NCBI GenBank assembly: GCA_963665265.2
Contig: OY762224.2
Location: 4,147,158-4,211,157, forward strand
From: CAXXHQ01 sp963665265
GTDB taxonomy: Bacteria; Planctomycetota; Planctomycetia; Pirellulales; Thermoguttaceae
Direction: 5' to 3'
Length of the DNA: 64,000 bases
Shown here: positions 24,587-33,200 of the stretch, in pieces
Numbering within the stretch: position 1 is the stretch's first letter
How the letters are laid out: every line of letters begins with the position of its first letter
Made by a program: the position numbers and the translations under genes
The notes under the pieces: model-generated
Databases searched by the model: none
Seen by the model: the letters and a program-made list of their open reading frames with translations, nothing else
What the model was told of the DNA's origin: nothing

Positions 24587-26194
24587 TTAAGCGAGGTCCC
24601 CCCCGCCGTTTCGGCCATGCTCGACGCTCTTTCTTGAGGTCTTCCTTGCCGGAGCCGGCTTCTCGATATCAAGTTCGACGCGGATATTTCTTAGCGCCTG
24701 GGACAATACTTGTAATTGCTTGTCATCGATCTTGTCTTGCTGTCGCAACTCTAGGACGCCAATCCGACACTGATCGAGCGATCGATTATAGTTAGCCCAT
24801 TCTTCCAAACTCATCTCTCCATGTCGCTCCAATTCCGCGAGCAACTTCTCCAAGGCAATTCGTTGTTCATCGAACGGCGTGACAGGCTTCTCGGGAGCAA
24901 TGCCGGAGTCGACCGCCTCAGTTGGAGTAAGCTTGGCTTTCAATGTCGTGACGAAGTGGCCAAGAAGCAGCAAGCCGACCGACGCTAAAAAGGAAGTCCA
25001 TCCCGGCGGCCAAGTGGCCAAGCTCCACCAAGCAATCGGTTGCGTTCGCGCGTTTGAATGCTCAGGAATCCGAGGGACGTCGGGAGAACTGTTGGCGGCA
25101 TATCCGGGCGGGAGAGACTGCCAGCCGATTTGCTGACTATCGGACTCGAGCGCCTTCTTCGCGGCTTGAGCGATTAAGAAAGCATCATGGCCGTGCATGG
25201 CGGGCGAACAGACCAGCAATCCTCGCAACTTCACGCTTTTCCGGTTTGCCCCTTCGCAAAACCCTAGCCCTTGGTCGGGACTATCGGAAGAAGCGGCGCA
25301 ATAGGCGTTATTCGGAAACGTCACCGGGCCGAGCGAATAGCCCTCGTGCTCCACCAAGGCATCTTGAATATCATTGAGTCCCAACAAGACGGCGGAGTGA
25401 TCCTGAAGGGCGATTTCTTCTATTGTCGTCGCCCCCAACGGTCCCAAATAAAAGACCAAGTCAACCGTTCCCATTTTCAAGGCGGCGCGGGCTTGTTCCC
25501 AGTCGTTCAGGGCGGGATTGACGTTTCGCTCCAACTCATAAGGTCGTTTACCGTAACGACGATAAACTTTTTCGACCAGATCACGGCAGCCGCTTCCCTG
25601 CGGACCGGCGAACACGCTATTGGCGCGGAGATGATTTAACACCTCGCCCAAAGAGGGAAGAGATTCCGCCGACTTTTCCCCCGCCGTCATCTCGAGATGC
25701 ACCGTCGAAAGGTCCAGCGCGGCCTTGATTCGCGGCGGCGCGTGCGCGGCGAACGAATTATTCAAAAAGTTTTTTCTGCAAAGAACGTGCAGATAGTCGT
25801 AGTCTAACGGGAGAAGCGTTCGCAGTTCATCGGGATGAACGCTCCCGTTATCGGTGAAGCCGATCAACTGGCCTGAGCGATCGCCGCGAATTTGCTCTTC
25901 AACATCTCGGCTTCCGTTGGTCTCGCGCATGCGAACCGAATAGTTTATGCCAGGAGTTCGTTGCGTTTCGCCAAGCTTCGCCGCGATCCGACCGGCGCTG
26001 CGCCAACTGCTCGACCCAGGCGGTCCGGTCAGAATAACAAATCTCTTGTCGTAATAGCTCTGATACCAAGTTAGACCGTTTAAAATCGCAACGCCGAATC
26101 CGAGAACAACCAGCGCCCAGAGCCAATGCGTTCGTAGCCAGGAGAAAACGACCGACCAAATTTGAGTCCACAAGTCTTCCGAATTCATTTTCAT
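24587..26194 (-). CDS. Membrane-anchored TAXI-family solute-binding-like protein
   Basis: The 535-residue product has an N-terminal membrane segment (about residues 22-42), a periplasmic TAXI/NMT1-type ligand-binding domain (VILTGPPGSSSWRSAGRIAAK; then DLVFYLGPLGATTIEEIAL), a second membrane segment near residue 415-435 (SFLASVGLLLLGHFVTTL) and a cytoplasmic coiled coil (about 455-520). TAXI proteins normally deliver solutes to TRAP permeases, but no permease gene is adjacent, and the two-membrane layout points to a sensor or tethered receptor. AAGGG lies about 7 nt before the chosen ATG; the frame is open upstream to 26326. The ligand is unknown. Confidence 0.75.
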   Translation of the reverse strand: MKMNSEDLWTQIWSVVFSWLRTHWLWALVVLGFGVAILNGLTWYQSYYDKRFVILTGPPGSSSWRSAGRIAAKLGETQRTPGINYSVRMRETNGSRDVEEQIRGDRSGQLIGFTDNGSVHPDELRTLLPLDYDYLHVLCRKNFLNNSFAAHAPPRIKAALDLSTVHLEMTAGEKSAESLPSLGEVLNHLRANSVFAGPQGSGCRDLVEKVYRRYGKRPYELERNVNPALNDWEQARAALKMGTVDLVFYLGPLGATTIEEIALQDHSAVLLGLNDIQDALVEHEGYSLGPVTFPNNAYCAASSDSPDQGLGFCEGANRKSVKLRGLLVCSPAMHGHDAFLIAQAAKKALESDSQQIGWQSLPPGYAANSSPDVPRIPEHSNARTQPIAWWSLATWPPGWTSFLASVGLLLLGHFVTTLKAKLTPTEAVDSGIAPEKPVTPFDEQRIALEKLLAELERHGEMSLEEWANYNRSLDQCRIGVLELRQQDKIDDKQLQVLSQALRNIRVELDIEKPAPARKTSRKSVEHGRNGGGDLA

Positions 26195-26488
26195 CGCATA
26201 GCCCTTTCGAAACGGGTCAGCGTCGTTCAATCCGCGCGATCGCGCGGGAGAACGACGAACGATTGCTTCAGGAAATTCAGAACAGCGCAGCCTGAAACGC
26301 CAAGATGCCGTAACGCAAGGGAACAACCGTCATTTAACTATTTTGAACCCAATCCTGCAAGCGTCCGCGGCGCGAAATAGGGCTCCGCCACGCTTGCCAA
26401 GACGTCGGTCGCCGCGATGGGCGCTGCTTGGATATCATTCGAGTATTTTTGACCGCTGACGGCTACCGCCCTCGCGCCGCTTGCACGC

Positions 26489-27397
26489 TTAATCGCCGAG
26501 AGACAGGAATTGTTTGATCTCGGTCCAATAGATGTCCGAGTAAGTCGCGTCTTTCCATTTTTCGCGCCGGTAGAAGAAAAGGTACTTGCCGTCGGGGGAT
26601 ATTCGGGGGCCCAGCTCTTCGGCGGCAGTATTTACTTTGGAACCCAAGTTGAATCCTTTGGACCAGGTTCCGTTCGGTCGGCGGAAGCTGACGTATAGAT
26701 CGAGGCCGCCGCGACCGCCCTTTTTCGGCGAGGCGAAGACGATGTACTTCTCGTCGGGAGAAACGGCCGGATCGCCGACGTCATCGTCGTTGATCTCCCC
26801 TTTGAGGAGTTCCGGTTCCTTATAGGCGCCGTTCGCTTTTTCGCATTTATAAATTCGGCCGTGGTCCGCGCCTCGATTTCGCATGGAACAGAAATAGAGC
26901 GAGCCGTCGGCCGAAACGTAGGGGCTCCATTCGGCCTCGTTCGAATTGATCGGGGCTGGCAACTCTTTCGCTTCGCCCCATTCTTTGTTTTCCGTCCTTG
27001 TCGCTACCCAAATATCGGGCGGATTATTCGCCACGAAGAACAACTGCTTGCCGTCGGGAGACAGGATAGGTTCGCCGATGACTTTGCTCTTTTTGAACTG
27101 AAAATTCTTTACGAACGAAGGGGTCTCGGTAACGGTTTTGCCGTCGGGCAAGACCCGCGTGCAAAGAATGGTATCGTAGTTCCAATCTTTTGCGGCGGTC
27201 ACGCCATAGTAATATTCTTTTCCGTCCTCGGTAAACGTGACGTTCTGCTGCATACGGCCCGGCACGGAGATGACGTTCGGCGCGAAGATTTTTACGTCGG
27301 CGCCCGGCCCGCTCTGATCGAAATAAAACGTAGCGCCCAGGGAGGCGAAGCTTCCGAAGATAATGACGAACGGCAATAGATGCGTTTTGAATTTCAT
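26489..27397 (-). CDS. Secreted PD40/TolB-like beta-propeller protein
   Basis: This 302-residue protein has a signal peptide (residues 1-22, LLPFVIIFGSFASLGA) and repeated WD40-like PD40 motifs: ILSPDGKQLFFVAN, YVSADGSLYFCS, AVSPDEKYIVFAS and RISPDGKYLFFYR. This predicts a five- or six-bladed propeller in the periplasm. Such proteins bind peptides or polysaccharides or act with TolB-like partners, and a specific role cannot be given. It lies upstream of the TAXI gene on the same strand, with a 294-bp gap that makes a shared transcript uncertain. Confidence 0.78.
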   Translation of the reverse strand: MKFKTHLLPFVIIFGSFASLGATFYFDQSGPGADVKIFAPNVISVPGRMQQNVTFTEDGKEYYYGVTAAKDWNYDTILCTRVLPDGKTVTETPSFVKNFQFKKSKVIGEPILSPDGKQLFFVANNPPDIWVATRTENKEWGEAKELPAPINSNEAEWSPYVSADGSLYFCSMRNRGADHGRIYKCEKANGAYKEPELLKGEINDDDVGDPAVSPDEKYIVFASPKKGGRGGLDLYVSFRRPNGTWSKGFNLGSKVNTAAEELGPRISPDGKYLFFYRREKWKDATYSDIYWTEIKQFLSLGD

Positions 27398-28526
27398 GAC
27401 GTGACTGCTCCAGTTAATTACGATAGGATTTTTTTTGCGTTACGGATTTGCACGACGCGGCGCCAACGCCAAATCATCTTAACGGCGGCGTACGCGTTTT
27501 GAAACGGCGGAAGACGAATTTCGCGGAGAGAGGCAAAGGCCGTTGCGTTCGTTGGAGGCCGGGCAAGAGTCGGCGTTCGAGCGCGGCTTTTTTCTTTTCC
27601 GAAATTCTTCTTGTCGGGCGTTTACGTTATGTTTTTTATGTGACGGAATTTATCGCGAAGCGTTACTAAGCGACGTTTGCGTTTTGACGGGGTGAATCTC
27701 GAAACATACGGTTTTCTCGGGGGAAACGGGTTTATTTCGTTCGCTGCGGGGGAGAATTTGGACGCATGCGGGTGATCGTGCGTCGTAAGAACCGCAACGG
27801 ACGAGGGTTAGGGCGGCACGTTTTTGGGCCAGTCGAATTTCATCGGCGATTTTCGCAAGGCGACGGCCGCGCAAGTCGTTGGTTCAGGGAACGTTGCATC
27901 GACGCGAAGGCGAAAAACGCAACCGGTAAAAAGCGCATGTCGTTTTCGCAGGTGAAATCGTAAGACGTTGCAAGACATAGTTTTCGCTCCATGAAAAAAA
28001 GGCGAATTATCAAAAAAACGATCAAAAATCGACCGACGCTCAAGGAGTTACGACGACGGCGAACGCGTTTTTCGGCGCAAGCGGAAAATCGAAGTGCCAA
28101 AGAGCGCGTCGCATTTGTGCGTGACGGTTCAGAGGAGCATCGTAGCGAAAATCGCGGCACAATTTCAAACAAAATTTACCACGGAGACGCAGAGGGCACG
28201 GAGAAGCGACAGAAAAACAAGGATTAAGGAGGAGGGATGAAGGATGAAAGTCGCGGAAGATGAAATTAGGGCGTAGGGATTCGGGCGTGGGGCATAGGGG
28301 AGGAAAATTCTCACGCGGAGATTTTTTGGACAAGATTTACAGGATGAACAGGATCGAAAAGAAGAGTTGGCCAGACAGCGGAAAAATGTCGGCGGCGAGC
28401 GGCTTTTGAAAAACTGGAGGACGCGTGGTTGACCACCTCGCAGGGATTTGCGGCGAGCTCCGGCGGGACGTTTCGCAAATTGCTTTTCCGGCCGACCATT
28501 CACCAAAGCTCATCAACAAACGCAAA
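27398..28526. other. Gene-poor region with widespread intergenic phrases
   Basis: About 1.1 kb with no convincing gene. It contains the phrase accacggagacgcagagg (near 28179), low-complexity G-rich text with gggcataggg (near 28290), and the phrase gatttacaggatgaacagga (28333-28352), both of which I recognise as sequence phrases that occur in intergenic DNA of many planctomycetes and other bacteria. The first 450 bp are A/T-rich near 28000-28030 and show no ordered structure. Long open frames here have poor codon character. Confidence 0.6.
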
Positions 28527-29114
28527 CTATCGTTCCTTTGGTCGAATGCAAGTTTTCAACTCGTCTTTATAAATGCACAAGAAATCTTCCCACTGATACG
28601 GCTTCAATTTTGATCGAACTCTCGATGGAATGTCGCGAATCTCTAAAATGCCCCCCTGCGTCTTCCAATCAAGCGCCCTTGCGCCGTGTAGCGTCCCTGT
28701 ATGCAAATAAACATCCCTTGGCCTTGTATTAAAGTGATCCCCAACTGCCCGAGCCATATCGTAAACCGCCAACGCACCGTATCGCGGAATGTCGGCAGTA
28801 ATCTCCTGAATACGACTATGCAAAACGGCGAACGAATCTTTCGCGGCGACGACTAGCTCCTCCTGCCTCGCAATCAATCGATCGAATGCCACTTTTAACG
28901 TCTTTCGACCTACTCGACATTGGTGTCCGGGCACGGGAGCTCCAATTCCCGCCGCTTCCGCAAGAACAGCATCCAACGTCTTCATCCGCACTCCTCGCAA
29001 CTGCTTTCCTTTAGTATTTCTCTTGAACTCCTCAATGCATTCGATTAACGTCCTCCGCCGTTTTCCGTTTTGACTTGACTTACCGCACGACTTCTTAAAT
29101 GAGGACTTACACAT
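28527..29114 (-). CDS. Hypothetical protein, possible nucleic-acid-binding
   Basis: A 195-residue basic protein is predicted from the ATG at 29114 (GGAA 10 nt upstream). The frame is open to 29309, but the extra residues are poor. A Lys/Arg-rich N-terminus (residues 1-45) precedes a helical middle and a region containing VYDMARAVGDHF then YLHTGTLHGARAL, which I recognise as a recurring pattern in uncharacterised bacterial proteins without being able to name the family. Flanking DNA is repeat-rich and gene-poor, so this may be an acquired or relict gene. No function is proposed. Confidence 0.55.
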   Translation of the reverse strand: MCKSSFKKSCGKSSQNGKRRRTLIECIEEFKRNTKGKQLRGVRMKTLDAVLAEAAGIGAPVPGHQCRVGRKTLKVAFDRLIARQEELVVAAKDSFAVLHSRIQEITADIPRYGALAVYDMARAVGDHFNTRPRDVYLHTGTLHGARALDWKTQGGILEIRDIPSRVRSKLKPYQWEDFLCIYKDELKTCIRPKER

Positions 29115-29470
29115 GACGATCGCTTCCAGACGACGTAAATATAAGGTTAGCGCAACATCTATTCTGTAAATTGAACTTAATGAGAGTTGACGCAGCAGAG
29201 GCGAGCGAAAATAAGCCGAAGCAGAGATGGTCCGCAACCAAGCCCGCCGTTTTGAAAAGTCTGGCCGATACGGTTTTCTTGAATGGTTAATCCAAAGATC
29301 AAATCGCACGGTCCATAATGATCATCCTAACGCCCGCAAACGCGTTTTGGAACTGCTTAGCGAAGGCGATTCGGCCAAGGCAGACCAAAACCCCAGATCG
29401 GGTTAGAGGAAAAGCCCCAGCGAGAACATGCGGCGGGGGCTAAACGGGCGGAGGGTGAGCGCAAAGCAAA

Positions 29471-29505
29471 TTGGTGGGACTCGCGGAGCTCGGCCCACCC
29501 TACGG
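29471..29505. repeat. 35-bp interspersed phrase, copy 1
   Basis: The copy starts ttggtgggactcgcggag and ends cccaccctacgg. Further copies are at 29646-29680 and 35652-35686. The outer GGTGGG/CCCACC arms form an inverted repeat. The surrounding text differs, so this is a dispersed element rather than a tandem array. Confidence 0.85.
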
Positions 29506-29507
29506 CT

Positions 29508-29546
29508 AACATTAGCTCCTGGCACCTGCGAGCACGCACCCTACAA
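29508..29546. repeat. Partial copy of the 81-bp repeat
   Basis: It shares the first half of the 81-bp unit, reading gctcctggcacctgcgagca with one change against the other copies, and directly follows copy 1 of the 35-bp phrase. Confidence 0.75.
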
Positions 29547-29645
29547 TCTCAGGTTCAAGGCGCTGAGCTACCCGACACGAAGACCAGTCAGCAAAAACGC
29601 AGCCTTCGGCATGCGGCTAAACGGGTGGCGGCGGGCGGAAGAAAA

Positions 29646-29680
29646 TGGTGGGACTCGCGGAGCTCGGGCCATCCTACTGG
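29646..29680. repeat. 35-bp interspersed phrase, copy 2
   Basis: Same phrase as at 29471, diverged near the end (gccatcctact instead of cccaccctacg). Confidence 0.8.
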
Positions 29681-29763
29681 TCGATCTATCGCTCAATGTC
29701 AGGCGTTTCAGGAGGACCGTGAACGGCCCTGACAAGTTTTGAAAAACAAAACTAGAAGCTTTA

Positions 29764-29824
29764 CCCGACGTAAACGTCGGGCCTATGACGGCCTAAAGGC
29801 CGAGGAAGGGACGTAAACGTCCCT
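29764..29824. repeat. Three adjacent palindromes
   Basis: Three short perfect hairpins follow one another: cccgacgtaaacgtcggg (29764-29781), ggcctaaaggcc (29790-29801) and agggacgtaaacgtccct (29807-29824). Two share the acgtaaacgt core. They look like a REP-type element; no T-run follows, so simple termination is unlikely. Confidence 0.8.
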
Positions 29825-29866
29825 CAAAACAAGTGGCACGCAATCAAAACTGTCAGCGAAAATGCC

Positions 29867-29947
29867 TAACAATAGCTCCTGGCGCCTGCGAGCACGCCCC
29901 CTACAAAGTGCGAGCAGCAAGTGGCACACAAGGCAATAAACCTCTTG
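29867..29947. repeat. 81-bp direct repeat, copy 1
   Basis: The unit starts taacaatagctcctggcg and ends ggcaataaacctcttg. The second copy at 30006-30086 differs at two positions by my alignment; the repeat period is 139 bp. It contains gcgagcacg and gtgcgagcagc, short stem-forming pieces. Confidence 0.88.
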
Positions 29948-30005
29948 TACCCGACGAAAATTAAACCGTCTACGAATTGGTGCGTGCAAGCACGCACCCT
30001 ACGGC

Positions 30006-30086
30006 TAACAATAGCTCCTGGCGCCTGCGAGCACGCACCCTACAAAGTGCGAGCAGCAAGTGGCACAAAAGGCAATAAACCTCTTG
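30006..30086. repeat. 81-bp direct repeat, copy 2
   Basis: Near-identical to 29867-29947. It ends about 175 bp upstream of the GH51 gene start. No promoter is recognisable inside it. Confidence 0.88.
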
Positions 30087-30263
30087 CCGCTGACGCGGCT
30101 CAGGTTCAAGAAGACGAGGGATTGCCCTCCCCCTGTCTGTGGGTACATCTGGAGATATTTACAATTAATTTGAGTTATACACAGTGATTTGATAACATGG
30201 ACGCATTGCCAACTTGTCTTTTCAACTTTTCAACAATGAACCGACGCAAAGGCTTGCGAAACT

Positions 30264-33200
30264 ATGTCTAGCTCTCTCTGGTTTCAATTTAAACGTACTC
30301 GTTCGGCGGCAAAGTCCGCAAAACATTGGGGAATCGAATCACGCCGGCATCGGTTTGAGCAGTTGGAGTCGCGCATTCTTTTGGACGGCATCCCGACTGT
30401 TCCCGTTCCCGTCGCGCATTGGACCTTTGATGAAGGGACAGGGACGGTCGTCGCCGACACGACCGGCAACGGTCACGGGGCAACGCTGAGCGCTGGCGCG
30501 ACCTGGGGCGCAGGCAACGTCGGAACCCATGCCCTCAACGTCAACGGAAGCTCGACCGGCATGGCCACGGCTACCGGTCCCGTCGTCGATACTTCGGCCA
30601 GCTTCACGGTTTCAGCCTGGGTCAACCTCTCTTCGCTGTCGGGATTTCAGACAGTTGCGTCGATTGCCGGCTCCAACGTGGCCGGCTTCTTTCTACAGTT
30701 GCGGGGCGATACCGGCACCTTTGCCTTCACGCGGCTCTCTTCCGACGCAACCGGCACCGCCACTTTCGTCTCCGCATCGAGCGCACCCAAGGTCAATACA
30801 TGGTATCACCTTGTTGGCGTCGACGACACGGCGGCCGGCACGCTCTCTCTGTATGTGGACGGGCAGTTGATCGGAACCACCGCCTACACATCGGCGTGGA
30901 AGGCGAACGGGAACACGCTCATCGGACACGGTTTCTACGGCGGAAATCAGGTCGATTACGTCAACGGCTCGATCGACGACGTCGAGTTTTTCTCATCCGC
31001 TTTGAGCTCCGCCCAGGTCGCCGCGCTCGACCAACCCGCCGCATATCCGTTTGATGAAGGCGTCGGCACGACGGCCGCCGACTACTCCGGTCACGGCAAC
31101 ACTCTGACGGTAGGCACCGGCGCGACCTGGAGCGCGGGTCATATCGGCACGAATTCCCTGGCGGTCAACGGCACGGCGACCGCCAATGCCGTTAGCGCTT
31201 CGCCCGCGATAAACACCGCGCTCCCCTTTTCGGTCTCGGCGTGGGTGAATCTGAACTCCGTCGCCGGCACGCAGACGTTCGCCTCGATCGACGGCGTCAA
31301 CGTTTCGGGTTTCGCCCTGCAACTGCGAGCCGACACCGGCAAGTTCGCGTTTACTCGCCTCGCCAGCGACAGCAGTTCCGCTCAGGCCTTTCATGCCGAC
31401 GCCTTGACCGCTCCTTCGGTCGGCGTTTGGTACAACCTTCTCGGCGTGAATGACGTGGCCAATGGCAAACTGCTTCTCTATGTCAACGGCATCCTCCAAT
31501 CCAGCGTCTCCTACAGCGGCGGCTGGCAGGCGACGGGCGCGACCGTAATCGGCGAGGGCAAATCGGGCGGAACTCGAACGGACTTCGCCAACGGCCGCAT
31601 CGACGAGGTGCGATTTTTCAACTCGCCGCTCAGCGCGAGCGCTGCAGCCACCGTCGCCACGAACGGCGGCGGCATCCTCACTATCAACACGACCGACGTC
31701 GGCGTAACCGTCTCGCCCGACCTGTTCGGCGCCTTCATGGAAGACATCAATTACGGCGGCGAAGGGGGCATTTACAATAATGAGGTCCGTAACAGCGGCT
31801 TCAACGACTCGTCGAATTCCCTCAACGCATGGGCGTCCGTCGCCGGAACCGGGGTGACGGCCGCACTCACTTCCGATTCCACGACCGGCCCGACCAGCGC
31901 CCTGACCAAGTCCGGAAAACTGACGGTCACCTCGGGCGTTTCGGCCTCGGCGCGCGCCGGGATTTCCAACTCCGGCTACTTTGGCGTGGCCGTCGCGCCC
32001 TCGACCACCTACACCGCCACTTTTTACGCCAAGGCCACCGCCGGTTTCACCGGCCCTCTCAACGTGACCATCGAGTCCACGGGCGGCACGATTTACGCAA
32101 GCGCCACGGTCTCTTCGATCACGACGGGATGGGCCAAGTACACGGTGACGCTCACCACCGGAGCCGGCGCTCTAACGTCGTCGGACAACCGCTTCGTCAT
32201 CTCGACGAACAGCGCATCGGCCAATGGCGCCTCGATTTGGATTGGGGCCGCGTATCTTTATCCGCCCTCGTATGCCAATTCGCCGGCGCACTTGCGCGTT
32301 GACCTCATGCAGAAGTTGGTCGATCTTCATCCGGCCATCTTCCGCGTGCCCGGCGGCAATTATCTCGAAGGGAACGATTACGCCAACCGCTTTAATTGGG
32401 AGGCCACGATCGGCCCTGTTGAAAACCGGCCCGGTCACATGAATCCCTGGGGCTATTGGTCTACCGACGGGATGGGTCTTGACGAATACCTCCAGATGGC
32501 CGAATTGGCCGGGTCTGAGCCCATCCTCGGCGTCTACGCCGGGTACACGCTCAACGGCACGTCGGACACTGGCCAGACGTTGCTCGATGACGTGACTTCG
32601 GCGATCAACGAGCTGCACTACGTGCTTGATCCCGTCACTACGTCTTGGGGCGCTCTCCGCGCCGCCAACGGCCATCCCGCCCCCTACAACGTCAACTACG
32701 TCGAGGTCGGCAACGAGGATTGGTTCTCCTCGACCTACTCGACTCGCTACCCGCTCTTCTACAACGCGATTAAGGCCGCTTTCCCCAACCTTAAGGTCAT
32801 CGCCACTAGCTCTAGTACCGGCGGCTGCGCCTACGACGTTTTGGACGATCACTACTACAACAGCTCCCAATGGTTTCTGTCCAACTCGACGACGTATGAC
32901 AATACGGTCCGCGGGACGAGCAAGGTCTTCGTCGGCGAATACGCCTCGCGCGACGGCTATCAGACCAGCGATATGATGAACGCCTTGGGCGACGCCGCCT
33001 TTCTCATGGGGCTCGAACGCAACTCGGACCTGGTCGTCATGTCGGCGTACGCGCCCATTTGGGTCAACGTCAATCCCGGCGCCCAGCAGTGGGCCACGAA
33101 CCTCATCGGTTTCAACAACACTTCGAGTTTCTGCTCCGCCAGCTACTACGCCCAGCAGATGCTCAACCTTAACCACGGAACCCAGGTGATCGGCGACACG

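Larger units (their letters stand above)
29115..30263. other. Repeat-rich gene-free region before the GH51 gene
   Basis: This stretch holds no supported gene but has several repeat families, each listed separately: a 35-bp phrase at 29471 and 29646 (again at 35652), an 81-bp unit at 29867 and 30006 with a partial copy at 29508, and three back-to-back palindromes at 29764-29824. Confidence 0.7.

Noticed and set aside
29471..30086. CRISPR-like array
   Set aside because: Copies are dispersed with unequal spacing and no spacer pattern; no cas genes.
32172..33176. 334-codon minus-strand frame inside the GH51 gene
   Set aside because: Antisense to conserved catalytic-domain codons; composition is that of a shadow frame.
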